Positions 33,599 to 43,339 are shown, counted from the stretch's first letter. The stretch is DNA of 64,000 nt from Pseudooceanicola aestuarii (GCF_010614805.1 NZ_JAAFZC010000002.1:124001-188000); one strand, 5' to 3'. Notes: generated from the sequence alone by a model not told the origin. Numbers and translations are program-made.

Positions 33599-33931
33599 AT
33601 GCCCGCCTATCTGACCCTGGTCATCGCCGTCCTGGCCGAAACCATCGGCACCACCGCGTTGCAGGCCAGCCAGCAGTTCACCCGACCCCTGCCCTCGGTG
33701 CTGGTGGTGATCAGCTACGGGCTGGCCTTCTACTTCCTGTCGCTGACCCTGCGCGCCATGCCGGTGGGCGTGGTCTATGCGCTGTGGTCGGGTCTGGGCG
33801 TGGTGCTGATCGCGGTGATCGGCCGCGTCGCCTTTGGTCAGCGGCTGGATCTGCCGGCGATCCTGGGTCTGGCGATGATCGTCGCGGGAATCGCGGTGAT
33901 CCAACTGTTTTCCAAGACAGCCACCCACTGA
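33599..33931 (+). CDS. SMR family multidrug/cation transporter
   Basis: 110 residues, four membrane segments, the exact size of the EmrE/Sug family. The conserved membrane-embedded glutamate is Glu14 in AVLAETIGTTAL, and the WSGLG signature of segment 3 is in GVVYALWSGLGVVLIA. Small cationic drugs or guanidinium-type compounds are the likely substrates. It follows the two YitT genes with an 11-bp gap, which suggests one operon of three small membrane proteins. The ribosome site is GAGGAAGCCGCCC. Confidence 0.93.
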   Translation: MPAYLTLVIAVLAETIGTTALQASQQFTRPLPSVLVVISYGLAFYFLSLTLRAMPVGVVYALWSGLGVVLIAVIGRVAFGQRLDLPAILGLAMIVAGIAVIQLFSKTATH

Positions 33932-34000
33932 TCCCCGCCACGCCTGACCCCATCCCCTGCACACCGGTGCGCGCCCGTCCGAAGCGGGGCGCGACGCGGG

Positions 34001-34056
34001 GCCCCCTTCGGGCGGGAAATACCGCCGCCGGAGGCTGGTCCGCCGCAGGCGGGCCA
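34001..34056. repeat. Intergenic palindromic element, copy 1
   Basis: The conserved core (34001-34035, beginning GCCCCCTTCGGGCGGGAAA and continuing ATACCGCCGCCGGAGGC) is followed by a palindrome, TGGTCCGCC-GCA-GGCGGGCCA (34036-34056). It lies between two convergent genes, 21 bp beyond the stop of the minus-strand dehydrogenase gene. Two further copies are at 38681-38735 and 43520-43571. Confidence 0.8.
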
Positions 34057-34077
34057 ATTCCGACCCGCCTCGCCCGA

Positions 34078-34950
34078 TCAGCCCAGGTCGCGCAACCGCT
34101 TGATCAGGCTGGAGGTGTCCCACCGCCCGCCGCCCATCTTCTGCACATCCTTGTAGAATTGATCGACCAGCGCGGTGACCGGCAGGCTGGCGCCGATCTC
34201 GTCGCCGGTAGACAGGCAGATCCCCAGGTCCTTGCGCATCCAGTCCACGGCGAATCCATGCTCGAACTCATCCGCCAGCATGGTCTTGTGCCGGTTTTCC
34301 ATCTGCCAGGATCCCGCCGCCCCCTGGGAGATCACCTCGACCACCGCCGCGCCGTCCAACCCGGCCTGCTGGCTGAAATGCAGCGCCTCGCTCAGCCCCT
34401 GGACCAGGCCGGCGATGGCGATCTGGTTGCACATCTTCGTCATCTGGCCGGCGCCGCTGTCGCCCAGGCGGCGGCAGATGCGGGCATAGGCGGCGATCAC
34501 CGGCTCGGCCTTGTCATACGCGTCCTGCGCGCCGCCGCACATCACCGACAGCACGCCGTTTTCGGCGCCCGCCTGCCCGCCCGAGATCGGGGCATCGACA
34601 AATCCCAGTCCTGCCGCGGCGGCCGCCTCGTGCAGCTCCTCCGTCACCCGCGCCGAAACGGTGGTGTGATCGACCAGCACCGCGCCCTCCGCCATCCCGG
34701 CAAAGGCGCCCTCCGCCCCGGTGCAGACGGCGCGCAGGTCGTCGTCATTGCCCACGCAGCTCATCACGAACTCCGCCCCTTCGGCCGCGGCGCGCGGCGT
34801 GGCGGCCATGGCGCCGCCATGCTGTTTCACCCAGGCCTCGGCCTTGGCTGCGGTGCGGTTGTAGACCGTGACCTGATGCCCGGCGGCGGCAAGATGCCCC
34901 GCCATCGGATAGCCCATTACGCCCAAACCCAGAAACGCGACTTTCGCCAT
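34078..34950 (-). CDS. Beta-hydroxyacid dehydrogenase (3-hydroxyisobutyrate dehydrogenase family)
   Basis: 290 residues. The Rossmann loop FLGLGVMGYPMAGHL (6-20), the substrate loop DAPISGGQAGAENG (about 119-132) and the catalytic lysine in GQMTKMCNQI (about 171) are intact. The same superfamily as mmsB at 61012, but it is not a close duplicate. Candidates are 2-hydroxy-3-oxopropionate reductase (GarR) or a succinic semialdehyde/glyoxylate reductase; sequence alone does not decide. It is monocistronic, and the intergenic repeat follows it. Confidence 0.82.
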   Translation of the reverse strand: MAKVAFLGLGVMGYPMAGHLAAAGHQVTVYNRTAAKAEAWVKQHGGAMAATPRAAAEGAEFVMSCVGNDDDLRAVCTGAEGAFAGMAEGAVLVDHTTVSARVTEELHEAAAAAGLGFVDAPISGGQAGAENGVLSVMCGGAQDAYDKAEPVIAAYARICRRLGDSGAGQMTKMCNQIAIAGLVQGLSEALHFSQQAGLDGAAVVEVISQGAAGSWQMENRHKTMLADEFEHGFAVDWMRKDLGICLSTGDEIGASLPVTALVDQFYKDVQKMGGGRWDTSSLIKRLRDLG

Positions 34951-35048
34951 GACAAAATCCCCTGTATTGCGGTTGCCACAGCTTTTCTGTCCGTCATGCT
35001 CCCGGATGGCAAGGCAAGACCACGGAAAGCCAGGAGAGTTTCGCCCGC

Positions 35049-37520
35049 ATGAGAATGATGTTCCGCTGGCTCATCCGTCTGACAGGGGGGCTGATCGTGT
35101 TGGTGGTCCTCGCTGTCATCGGGGTCTATTTCCTCGCCTCCCGCTCCCTGCCGGACTACGACAAGGTACTGACGGTCAAGGGACTTTCCTCGCAGACCGA
35201 GATCGTGCGCGACAATGCCAACGTGCCGCATATCTTTGCCTCCACCGATGCGGATGTGTTCTTTGGCCTGGGCTATGCGCATGCGCAGGACCGGTTGTGG
35301 CAGATGATCACCATGCGCCGCACCGTGCAGGGCCGCCTGTCCGAGGTCTTCGGCCCCCGCACGGTCGAAGTTGACAAGATCATGCGGCGCTTTGGACTCT
35401 ACAACCTGGCGCGCAGCTCGGTCGCGGCGCAGGACGCGCGTACCACCATGGCGCTGGAATCCTACACCGCCGGCGTCAATGCCCGGCTGGAGGAGGTCAA
35501 CCGCGACGCCCTGGGCCGGGGCGCGCCCGAGATGTTCCTGTTCAACGCGCCGATTTCCCCATGGTCGCCAGCTGATTCCATCGCCATGGGCAAGTTGATG
35601 GCGGTGCAGCTGTCCGGCCATCTGGCGGCAGAGGTCCGGCGCGCCCGCACCTCCCTTGTCCTGCCGCAGGAGGAGATGATTGCCGACATCCTGCCCGACG
35701 TGCCCGGCCCCGGCCTGGCCGCCCTGCCCGATTACGCCAGCCTCGTCCCCGGCACCTCGGCGCGGCAGGTGGCGGCGGTGGCGGAACGCGCCCCCGATCC
35801 GTTCGAGCCGGTGCACCCGATGATCTTCGCGGGGGCCTCCAATGCCTTTGCAGCAGCGCCCAACCGCTCCGCCTCCGGTGGGACGCTGCTGGCCAATGAT
35901 CCGCATCTGGGCTTTTCCGCGCCAACGATCTGGTACCTCGCCCGGATGGAGCTGTCCTCCGGCGGGGTGATCGGTGCCACGATACCCGGCATCCCGTCGA
36001 TCCTGACCGGCCGGTCGCAGCGGCTGGGCTGGGGGCTGACGTCCTCCTACCTGGATGACCAGGACATCCTGATCGAGGAGCTGAACCCCGAGAACCCGCA
36101 GGAATATCGCACCCCCGATGGCTGGAAGCGGTTCGAAACCCGCAAGACCATCATCAACGTCAAGGATGCCGCGCCGATCACCCTGACCCTGCGCTGGACC
36201 GACAACGGCCCCGTGCTGCCGGGCAGCCGCTACAACCTGGGCCAGGTGACGCCGCCGGGCCATGTGGCGGCGCTGTCCTGGACCGCGCTCAGCGATCGTG
36301 ACACCACGCTGGGCGCCGGGATCCGCCTGATGGGTGCCCAGACCGTCGAACAGGCGATCGAGGCGACGCGCGACCACGTCGCCCCGGCTCAGAACCTGAC
36401 CCTGGCCGATGCTGACACCATCGCCATGAAGCTGATCGGCGCCATGCCCGCCCGCGACCCGGCCCATGACAGCCAGGGCCGCCTGCCCGCTCTTGGCTAC
36501 AAGGCGCAGAACCGCTGGCAGGGCATTCTGCCGGTCTCGCGCAACCCTGAATTCCTGGCCCCGGCCGGGGGTATCCTTGGCAATACCAACAACAAGATCA
36601 TCGACCGGCCCTTTCCCGATCACGTCTCCTTCGACTGGGGGGACACGCAGCGGGTCCATCGCTGGCAGCTGCTGATGCAATCGCGCCAGGTGCACACCCG
36701 CGACAGCTTCATCGAGGCGCAGTTGGACACCGTGTCCTTCACCGCGCGCTCCCTGTTGCCGCTGATCGGGCGTGACCTGTGGTTCACCGGAGAGGCCGCC
36801 GCCGAAGGCACGCCGGAGCGGCTGCGCCAGGACGCGCTGGCGCTGTTGGCAGACTGGAACGGCGAGATGAACGAACACCTGCCCGAGCCACTGATCTACA
36901 ACGCCTGGTTGCAGGCCCTCCAACGGCGGCTGATCGCGGATGATCTGGGGCCGCTGGCGGCGGAATTCGATCATATCCAGCCGGTGTTCATCGAACGGGT
37001 CTTCCGCGACATCGACGGCGCGGCGGAATGGTGCGACATCCGCCGCTCCACCCCGGTGGAGACCTGTTCCGACGTGGCGCGCGTCGCGCTTGACGATGCG
37101 CTGGTTTGGATCAGTGAACGCTACGGCGGCAACCTGGAATCGCTGCGGTGGGGCGATGCGCACCAGGCCACCCATGATCACCAGACCCTGGGCGAGGTTC
37201 CGGTGCTGCGCTATTTCGTCAACATCCGCCAATCGACCTCCGGCGGGGACAACACCCTGAACCGGGGCGTGACCCGCGGCGCCGGCGCCAACCCGTTCGA
37301 GAACGTGCATGGCGCGGGGTATCGTGGGGTCTATGATTTCGCCGATCCCGATTCCTCGGTCTTCGTGACCTCCACCGGGCAATCGGGCCACCCGCTGTCG
37401 CGCCATTACGACGATCTGGGCGAACTCTGGCGGCGGGGCGAATATATCCCCATGTCCCTGGACATCGGTCTGGCGCGGGCGGCGGCTGTGGGGATCACCA
37501 CGCTGCGCCCCAGACCCTGA
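35049..37520 (+). CDS. Penicillin acylase family protein (probable N-acyl amide / AHL acylase)
   Basis: Ntn-hydrolase of 823 residues that is expected to autocleave into alpha and beta chains. The N-terminus is a membrane anchor (hydrophobic residues 11-31, followed by the mature domain). The alpha-chain motif FGLGYAHAQDRLWQM is at about 72-86. The predicted autocleavage point and nucleophile is Ser264 in FAGASNAFA, followed by the oxyanion-region segment LANDPHLGFSAP. Members cleave penicillin G, cephalosporins or acyl-homoserine lactones, so quorum quenching is possible; the substrate is not readable from the sequence. It stands alone between divergent and co-directional metabolic genes. 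Confidence 0.88.
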   Translation: MRMMFRWLIRLTGGLIVLVVLAVIGVYFLASRSLPDYDKVLTVKGLSSQTEIVRDNANVPHIFASTDADVFFGLGYAHAQDRLWQMITMRRTVQGRLSEVFGPRTVEVDKIMRRFGLYNLARSSVAAQDARTTMALESYTAGVNARLEEVNRDALGRGAPEMFLFNAPISPWSPADSIAMGKLMAVQLSGHLAAEVRRARTSLVLPQEEMIADILPDVPGPGLAALPDYASLVPGTSARQVAAVAERAPDPFEPVHPMIFAGASNAFAAAPNRSASGGTLLANDPHLGFSAPTIWYLARMELSSGGVIGATIPGIPSILTGRSQRLGWGLTSSYLDDQDILIEELNPENPQEYRTPDGWKRFETRKTIINVKDAAPITLTLRWTDNGPVLPGSRYNLGQVTPPGHVAALSWTALSDRDTTLGAGIRLMGAQTVEQAIEATRDHVAPAQNLTLADADTIAMKLIGAMPARDPAHDSQGRLPALGYKAQNRWQGILPVSRNPEFLAPAGGILGNTNNKIIDRPFPDHVSFDWGDTQRVHRWQLLMQSRQVHTRDSFIEAQLDTVSFTARSLLPLIGRDLWFTGEAAAEGTPERLRQDALALLADWNGEMNEHLPEPLIYNAWLQALQRRLIADDLGPLAAEFDHIQPVFIERVFRDIDGAAEWCDIRRSTPVETCSDVARVALDDALVWISERYGGNLESLRWGDAHQATHDHQTLGEVPVLRYFVNIRQSTSGGDNTLNRGVTRGAGANPFENVHGAGYRGVYDFADPDSSVFVTSTGQSGHPLSRHYDDLGELWRRGEYIPMSLDIGLARAAAVGITTLRPRP

Positions 37521-37576
37521 TCCGCCCGGCAACCGGCGCGCCGGCAGGCTGCCGCCCCCTGACAGAAAGGACCGAC

Positions 37577-38527
37577 ATGCAACCGCTTCCCCTTGGCCGT
37601 ACCGGCCTGAACATTTCGCCCATCGTGTTCGGCGGCAATGTCTTTGGCTGGACTGTGGATGAAACCACCTCCCACCGGCTGCTGTCGCAGATGCTGGAGG
37701 CCGGGTTGACCACGATCGACACCGCCGATGCCTATTCCCGCTGGGTTGATGGCCATTCCGGCGGCGAAAGCGAAACCGTGATCGGCAATTGGCTGGCCGC
37801 CAACCCCGGCATGCGCGACAGGATCACCCTGATCACCAAGGTCGGGTCCGACATGGGCGCGGGCCGCACGCTGAAGGCCGCCTATATCGAACAGGCGGTC
37901 GAACGCTCCCTGTCGCGGCTCAAGACCGATTACATCGATTGCTACCTGGCCCATTGGCCCGACCCTGACACCGCCCATGCCGAAACGCTTGAGGCCTTCG
38001 ACAGGCTGAAACAGGCGGGCAAGATCCGTGCCTATGGCTGCTCCAACTTCGACCGCCCGATGATGGAGGCTGCGACCTCCGCCGCGCAGAAGCTGAATGT
38101 GACGCCCTACCAGGTGCTTCAGCCGGAATACAACCTCTATGACCGCGGCACGTTCGAAGGGCCGCTGGCCGAATATTGCTCCGCCAACGAGATCGGGGTG
38201 ATCACCTATTTCTCCCTCGCCTCCGGCTTCCTGACCGGCAAATACGGCAACGCCGCCGAGACGGAGAAGACCGCCCGCGCGCATCGGTTGGGCAAATATT
38301 TCGACGCGCGCGGGCAGCGCCTGTTGTCCACCCTGGCCGATATCGCGGCTGAAACCGGCCGACCGCAGGCAGAACTGGCGCTGGCCTGGCTGCGCGCGCG
38401 GCCAGGCGTGACGGCGCCGATCGCCTCCGCCACGTCTGCCAGGCAGCTCCACAGCCTGATCGCCGCGGCCACGCTCACCCTGTCCGACGACGCCCGGACC
38501 CGCCTGACCGAGGCCGGAGAAGCCTGA
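37577..38527 (+). CDS. Aldo/keto reductase
   Basis: NAD(P)H-dependent oxidoreductase with a TIM-barrel fold, 316 residues. Catalytic elements are the Asp/Tyr in DTADAYSRW (near 47-55), the lysine in ITLITKVG and the His/Asp region in YLAHWPDPDT. The C-terminus carries TAPIASATSARQL, the cofactor-binding segment. It is 56 bp after the acylase gene with an AGAAAGGACCGAC ribosome site and could share its transcript. A long hairpin with a nine-base tandem repeat follows the stop. Confidence 0.92.
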   Translation: MQPLPLGRTGLNISPIVFGGNVFGWTVDETTSHRLLSQMLEAGLTTIDTADAYSRWVDGHSGGESETVIGNWLAANPGMRDRITLITKVGSDMGAGRTLKAAYIEQAVERSLSRLKTDYIDCYLAHWPDPDTAHAETLEAFDRLKQAGKIRAYGCSNFDRPMMEAATSAAQKLNVTPYQVLQPEYNLYDRGTFEGPLAEYCSANEIGVITYFSLASGFLTGKYGNAAETEKTARAHRLGKYFDARGQRLLSTLADIAAETGRPQAELALAWLRARPGVTAPIASATSARQLHSLIAAATLTLSDDARTRLTEAGEA

Positions 38528-38579
38528 GGGGAAAAGACCCGCGGCCCCTGCGGCCCCTGCGGCCCCTGCGGGTCTCCCC
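38528..38579 (+). repeat. 9-bp tandem repeat in the loop of a terminator-like hairpin
   Basis: Three exact copies of GCGGCCCCT (38541-38567) lie between arms GACCCGC and GCGGGTC, extended across an AAA bulge by GGGGA and TCCCC. The structure starts at the stop codon of the aldo/keto reductase gene. It may terminate transcription, and the repeat number is a likely slippage site. Confidence 0.6.
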
Positions 38580-38680
38580 AAATCCGCGTCGAAACGGCAT
38601 CTACGCTGCGCCAAATCCATGGCCGACCCGCCGCGCCGTCGGCCTCGCATGTCCCGCCCGATCGGTCCGGGCGCCCGGCG

Positions 38681-38735
38681 GGGCCCCTTCGGGCGTCAAA
38701 TACCGGCCGCGCAGCGATGGCGCCTCAGGCGCCAT
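38681..38735. repeat. Intergenic palindromic element, copy 2
   Basis: The core GGGCCCCTTCGGGCGTCAAA continues TACCGG (38681-38706) and is followed by the palindrome ATGGCGCC-TCA-GGCGCCAT (38717-38735). It lies 47 bp beyond the hflX stop, again 3' of a minus-strand gene. Confidence 0.75.
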
Positions 38736-38782
38736 TCCCGATCGATCATCCAACCCGACGCTGGCGAGGGTCTGGCAGGGGA

Positions 38783-40057
38783 TTACATCCCCTGGAACCG
38801 GGCTTTCTGCCGCGCGGTCCAGGCGACTGACAACACGAACCCCTCCTCGTCCTGGCGCTCTTCCTGGACGATCCCTTCGGCGAACAGCCACGCCCGCCGC
38901 TTTCCGTCGGAGAAACCAAGACGGATCTCTTCGGCGATGCGTTCGGAATCCAGCGTCCGGGTCACGGCCTCCAGCAGCGGCGGCAGCCCCTCGCCGGTGA
39001 TCGCGGAAATCGCCATCACCTCCTCGGCCCGTTCGGCACGGGCGCGGGCGGCTTCCGCCTCCGTCTCGGGGAGCAGGTCGATCTTGTTCCAGACCTCCAG
39101 CACCGGCACCTCCTCCCGCACACCCAGACCGGAAAGGATGTCGGACACGTCGGCCTTCTGCTCCTCCGTCTCGGGATGGGCAATGTCGCGGACATGCAGG
39201 ATCAGATCAGCTTCCAGAACCTCCTCCAGCGTGGCGCGGAAGGCCGCCACCAGCTGTGTCGGCAGGTTGGAGATAAAGCCCACGGTGTCGGACAGGATGA
39301 TCTCCGCCCCGGTGTCCAGCTTTAGGCGACGCATGGTCGGGTCCAGAGTGGCGAACAGCATGTCCTTGGCCAACACGTCGGCGCCGGTCAGCCGGTTGAA
39401 CAGCGTGGATTTCCCGGCGTTGGTATAGCCGACCAGCGCGACGATGGGGAACGGCACCTTGGCGCGGGCCTGGCGGTGCAGGTCACGGGTCCGCACCACG
39501 CGTTCCAGCTGACGGCGCAGGCGCACCAGCTGTTCGTCGATGGCACGGCGGTCCGCCTCGATCTGGGTTTCGCCGGGGCCGCCGACGAAGCCCAGCCCGC
39601 CGCGCTGGCGTTCAAGGTGGGTCCAGGCGCGGACAAGGCGGGTCCGTTGGTAGGACAGCGCCGCCATCTCCACCTGCAACACCCCCTCGCGGGTGCGCGC
39701 CCGGTCCGAGAAGATTTCAAGGATCAGCCCGGTCCGGTCCAGAAGCTTCACGCCCCAGGCCTTTTCCAGATTGCGTTGCTGGACGGGCGTCACCGGCCCG
39801 TCGATCAGCACCAGTTCGGTTTCGCGGGCCTTCAGCGCCGCGCCCAGTTCCTCCACCTTGCCGGACCCGAAAAGGGTCGCCGGCACCGGCTTGGCCAGAC
39901 GCACGACCTGCGCATCCAGCACCTGCAACCCCGGAAGCGCATGGGCCAGTGCGACGGCCTCTTCCAGAGCGTATTCCGGGGCATGCCGTGCCTCTTCGCG
40001 CCGTAGGTCAGGATGGATCACATAGGCGCGCGTCGGCACCTCTTCATGTGGGATCAA
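38783..40057 (-). CDS. hflX: GTPase HflX
   Basis: Ribosome-associated GTPase that splits stalled ribosomes under stress. 424 residues. The N-terminal HflX domain (GSGKVEEL and the Gly-rich loop [19 protein letters not shown] near residues 148-166) precedes the G domain: G1 GYTNAGKST (about 207-215), G3 DTVGFI and G4 NKID. Its start overlaps the hfq stop by 4 bp, so it is coupled to hfq, an arrangement conserved in many alphaproteobacteria. Confidence 0.97.
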   Translation of the reverse strand: MIPHEEVPTRAYVIHPDLRREEARHAPEYALEEAVALAHALPGLQVLDAQVVRLAKPVPATLFGSGKVEELGAALKARETELVLIDGPVTPVQQRNLEKAWGVKLLDRTGLILEIFSDRARTREGVLQVEMAALSYQRTRLVRAWTHLERQRGGLGFVGGPGETQIEADRRAIDEQLVRLRRQLERVVRTRDLHRQARAKVPFPIVALVGYTNAGKSTLFNRLTGADVLAKDMLFATLDPTMRRLKLDTGAEIILSDTVGFISNLPTQLVAAFRATLEEVLEADLILHVRDIAHPETEEQKADVSDILSGLGVREEVPVLEVWNKIDLLPETEAEAARARAERAEEVMAISAITGEGLPPLLEAVTRTLDSERIAEEIRLGFSDGKRRAWLFAEGIVQEERQDEEGFVLSVAWTARQKARFQGM

Positions 40058-40293
40058 GCGCCCTCTTCACCTTCGTAAAGGTTGATTGGTTGCGACGGCA
40101 TGATGGTGGAAATCGCGTGTTTGTAGACCAGCTGCGCCTGACCGTCGCGGCGCAGCAGAACACAGAAATTGTCAAACCAGGTGATCACGCCCTGAAGCTT
40201 GACCCCGTTGATCAGGAAAATCGTTACGGGAACCTTGGTCTTGCGTACATGATTGAGAAACGCGTCCTGAAGGTTCTGTCTGTCGGAAGCCAT
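40054..40293 (-). CDS. hfq: RNA chaperone Hfq
   Basis: Hexameric Sm-like RNA-binding protein that pairs small RNAs with mRNAs. 79 residues. The Sm1 motif region ([20 protein letters not shown], 21-40) and the Sm2 motif YKHAIST (57-63) are intact; the C-terminal tail is short, as is usual in Rhodobacteraceae. It overlaps hflX by 4 bp. The 129-bp region upstream to the trkH stop holds a small hairpin (40320-40337) and probably the hfq promoter. Confidence 0.97.
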   Translation of the reverse strand: MASDRQNLQDAFLNHVRKTKVPVTIFLINGVKLQGVITWFDNFCVLLRRDGQAQLVYKHAISTIMPSQPINLYEGEEGA

Positions 40294-40422
40294 TGTTGTC
40301 GGACCTTTTTTATTGCTATCGGCCCGTTCCGGGGCCGTCCGTTACCAACGTGAAGTATGAAACCCAGATGGCGGAACTTCCACCCCCGATCAAGTCTTTC
40401 CTGCGGATGGCGCGGCACTGCG

Positions 40423-41958
40423 TCAGTCACGCCACAAGTTCGGATTGAACAGGGCAATGATGGCGAGCAGTTCCAGCCGGCCCAGCACCATCACCGCACA
40501 GGCCACGGCCTTGGCCCCGGCGGGCAGCGCATCGGCATGAATCGCCTCCGCCGCGCCAGAGGCCAACAGCGCCCCGGTGTTCGACAATCCCGCCACGGAC
40601 AGCACGGTGGCCTGTTCGAAATCACTGCCCAGCAGGGCAAAGACCGCCGTGCCGAGGGCCAGTGTCATGGCAAACAGCATGAAGGAAATCCAGGCCGGAA
40701 AGGCCCCGCGCCGCCGGATGCGTCCCCGGCTGACCGCCCGGCCAGAGACGGAATGCGGATAGACCAGCCGCTCCATCTCCCGCATCCCGTTGAGGTAGAG
40801 CGCATAGACGCGCAACAGCTTCACCCCGCCGGCGGTGGTGGCCACGCCGCCCCCCGTCATCGCCAGCCCCATCAGGATCAGGCCGGGCGTCTCCAGCCCG
40901 GACCAGCTGCGCATGGCGCCCCAATCCTGCGCCTCGAATCCGAAGGTGGTCAGGAACGACAGCGCGGTGAACAGCGCCGCCCACAGCGCGCGCAGCATGT
41001 GCAGGATGCTCTGGTCTCCGGCGCCTTCGATGACGGCCAGCCAATGGCGCAGGAACAGCGCCAGCGGCACGGCCAGCACGATCATCATGCCCATGCGGAA
41101 TTCCGGATCGCGCAGCAACCCGGTGCGTGACCCGTCCGTATCGCTGGTAAAGGCCAGGCGGCTGATGGCAAAGACCAGGAACAGCGCCATGGCCATTTCC
41201 CCCGGCACCCCCGATCCCGCTGCCGCACCCGGTGGCGGCGCCCCCAGCGGCGTGATACCGCTGGTGGACATGACCGACATGGCGTGGCTGACCGCGACCA
41301 GCGGCCGGTCGCCCAGCAGGATCAGGGCCAGCCACAACAGCGCGGTCAGCCCGCCGTAGATCGGCCCCAGCGTCCGCGCCCCCAGCAGGACCCGCCGATA
41401 GAGCGCGGCACGCTGGAACCGCTGCACCGCCGGATCGCCGCTCATCTGGGCGGCGACGCTGGTCACCTCGAACCCGCCCAGCGACAGCGGAGCCATCACC
41501 GCGGCGGCCGAAACCCAGATCACGAAACCACCCATCCACCCCACCTGCGCCCGCCACAGATCCAGCGCCATGGGCGTCTGCGGATCCTTGGGCAGGAACA
41601 CCATGCCGGTTGTCGTGAAGGCCGAGACCATTTCGGCATAGGCGTCGAGGAACGGCAGCGCGGGCAGGATCTCCCAGACCGGGATGGCCAGCCCGGCGGG
41701 CAGCACGACAAAGGCCGCCAACAGCGACAGCAGCCCGTTCAGATCCGCCCGGCCATGACGCACCACCCGGTGCCGGCCCCGCGCCAGGGCGACCACCCCG
41801 GCCAGCGCCGCGCCCAGAATGGCGGTATAGAAAAACGCCCGCGCGGACACGAAATCCTCTCGCGCCAGACCGACCAGCGCGGGCAGCAGCATGGACAGCG
41901 ACAACCCGCCCAGCAGGATCAGGAACAGCGGTTGGCCTTCGGCGCGGGGGTGCTGCAT
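40423..41958 (-). CDS. trkH: Potassium transporter membrane subunit TrkH
   Basis: Ion-conducting subunit of the Trk K+ uptake system. 511 residues from the ATG at 41958, 4 bp after the trkA stop; the longer frame start would lie inside trkA. The four selectivity-filter loops are recognisable: SAFTTTGMVF, SVMSTSGITPLG, TTFGFEAQDWGA with GGGVATTAGGVKLLR, and AGLSNTGALL. It works with TrkA, encoded directly upstream. Confidence 0.95.
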   Translation of the reverse strand: MQHPRAEGQPLFLILLGGLSLSMLLPALVGLAREDFVSARAFFYTAILGAALAGVVALARGRHRVVRHGRADLNGLLSLLAAFVVLPAGLAIPVWEILPALPFLDAYAEMVSAFTTTGMVFLPKDPQTPMALDLWRAQVGWMGGFVIWVSAAAVMAPLSLGGFEVTSVAAQMSGDPAVQRFQRAALYRRVLLGARTLGPIYGGLTALLWLALILLGDRPLVAVSHAMSVMSTSGITPLGAPPPGAAAGSGVPGEMAMALFLVFAISRLAFTSDTDGSRTGLLRDPEFRMGMMIVLAVPLALFLRHWLAVIEGAGDQSILHMLRALWAALFTALSFLTTFGFEAQDWGAMRSWSGLETPGLILMGLAMTGGGVATTAGGVKLLRVYALYLNGMREMERLVYPHSVSGRAVSRGRIRRRGAFPAWISFMLFAMTLALGTAVFALLGSDFEQATVLSVAGLSNTGALLASGAAEAIHADALPAGAKAVACAVMVLGRLELLAIIALFNPNLWRD

Positions 41959-41962
41959 GACG

Positions 41963-43339
41963 TCAGAAGAAGTCGATGGAGACCTGAAGCATCCGCTCGA
42001 CCTCCGGCACATCAGCGGCCAGGGCGAACAGGACCACGGTATCGCCCTCCTCGATCACGGTGCCGGCGGTGGGTTTGACAACCGTGTCCTTTTTCTGGAC
42101 CGCGCCCACCAGAACCCCTTCGGGAAAGGCGATGTCGCGGATCGCGCTGCCCGCCAGCGGCGACGTCGACAGCACTTCCGCCTCGATCACCTCCGCCTCG
42201 GCGTCACCGATGGAATAGACGCCATGCACCCGGCCATGACGGATATGTCGCAGGATCGACGAGACGGTCGTGGCGCGCGGGTTGATATAGGCGTCGATGC
42301 CCAGCGGTCCCAGCAGCGGCACCAACGTGGGATCATTGATCAGCGCGATGGCCATGGGACAGCCCTGCGACTTGGCGCGCACCGCGGACAGCATGTTGGT
42401 CTTGTCGTCATCGGTCACGCACAGGATCGCATCGGCCCGCGCGATCCCGGCCTCGCTCAGCAGGGTGCTGTCCAGCCCGTCGCCATGCAGGACAATGGTC
42501 CGCTCCAGTGTTTCCGCCGCCTTCTCCGCGATGGCGCGCGATTTCTCGATCATCTTGGCGCGCACCCGGCGCGCGCGGCCCTCCAGCGATTTGGCGACCG
42601 ACAGGCCGACATTGCCGCCGCCGACAACGACGACGCGCTCCTGCTCCCGCGCGGATTTGCCAAAGACTTCCAGCGTGCGGGGAACGTCCTCCTCCACCAC
42701 GGTCAGGTAGACATCATCGCCGGGAAAGATCTGATCGCCTGCCTCGGGCGCGAACAACCGGCTGTCACGACGCACGCCCACCACGATGGTGCGCAGGGTG
42801 GAAAACAGATCGGTCAACTGGCGCAGCGGCGTGTTCACTACCGGACAATCCTCGCCGATATGCAGACCTAGCAGCTGTACCTGCCCACCCATGAAGCTTT
42901 CCACGTCAAAGGCGGCAGGCGCCGACAACCGGCGCAGCGCGGCCTCTGCCACTTCCCGCTCGGGAGAGATCACGACATCGATCGGCATGTGGTCGCGGCG
43001 GTAGAGGTCGGAATAGATCGCCTCCAGATAGCTGCGGGCGCGCAGCCGGGCGATCTTGCGCGGGACGGCAAAGACGGAATGCGCCACCTGGCAGGTGACC
43101 ATGTTCACCTCGTCCGAGAAGGTCGCGGCGATGATCATGTCCGCATCCCGCGCGCCCGCCCGGTCCAGGATGTCGGGATAGGAGGCAAAGCCCGAGATCC
43201 CCTGCACGTCCAGCGTATCGGTGGCGCGCCTCACGAGATCGGGGTTGTTGTCGACGACGGTGACGTCGTTGTTCTCGCCGGAGAGGTGCCGCGCGATCTG
43301 CCAGCCGACCTGGCCGGCGCCGCAGATGATGACCTTCAT
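41963..43339 (-). CDS. trkA: Trk system potassium transporter subunit TrkA
   Basis: Cytosolic regulatory subunit of the Trk K+ channel. 458 residues from the ATG at 43339 (MKVIICGAGQVGW). Two RCK repeats are visible: Rossmann loop GAGQVGWQIA (7-16) with its TrkA-C domain, and a second loop VVVGGGNVGLSVA (about 233-245) with its TrkA-C domain. The ORF is open far upstream, but that part lies in the intergenic repeat region and is rejected. In many relatives ntrX precedes trkA; here holC and a repeat element do. Confidence 0.95.
   Translation of the reverse strand: MKVIICGAGQVGWQIARHLSGENNDVTVVDNNPDLVRRATDTLDVQGISGFASYPDILDRAGARDADMIIAATFSDEVNMVTCQVAHSVFAVPRKIARLRARSYLEAIYSDLYRRDHMPIDVVISPEREVAEAALRRLSAPAAFDVESFMGGQVQLLGLHIGEDCPVVNTPLRQLTDLFSTLRTIVVGVRRDSRLFAPEAGDQIFPGDDVYLTVVEEDVPRTLEVFGKSAREQERVVVVGGGNVGLSVAKSLEGRARRVRAKMIEKSRAIAEKAAETLERTIVLHGDGLDSTLLSEAGIARADAILCVTDDDKTNMLSAVRAKSQGCPMAIALINDPTLVPLLGPLGIDAYINPRATTVSSILRHIRHGRVHGVYSIGDAEAEVIEAEVLSTSPLAGSAIRDIAFPEGVLVGAVQKKDTVVKPTAGTVIEEGDTVVLFALAADVPEVERMLQVSIDFF

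Noticed and set aside
34917..37532. 871-codon open frame antisense to the penicillin acylase gene
   Set aside because: It mirrors the acylase gene, is rich in Arg/Gly/His/Gln as expected of a reverse-strand shadow in GC-rich coding DNA, and shows no domain. The acylase frame has intact family motifs.
40320..40337. Hairpin CGGCCC/GGGCCG upstream of hfq considered as an Hfq autoregulatory site
   Set aside because: Only 6 bp, no conserved Hfq-binding feature, and it could equally be the 3' end of trkH.
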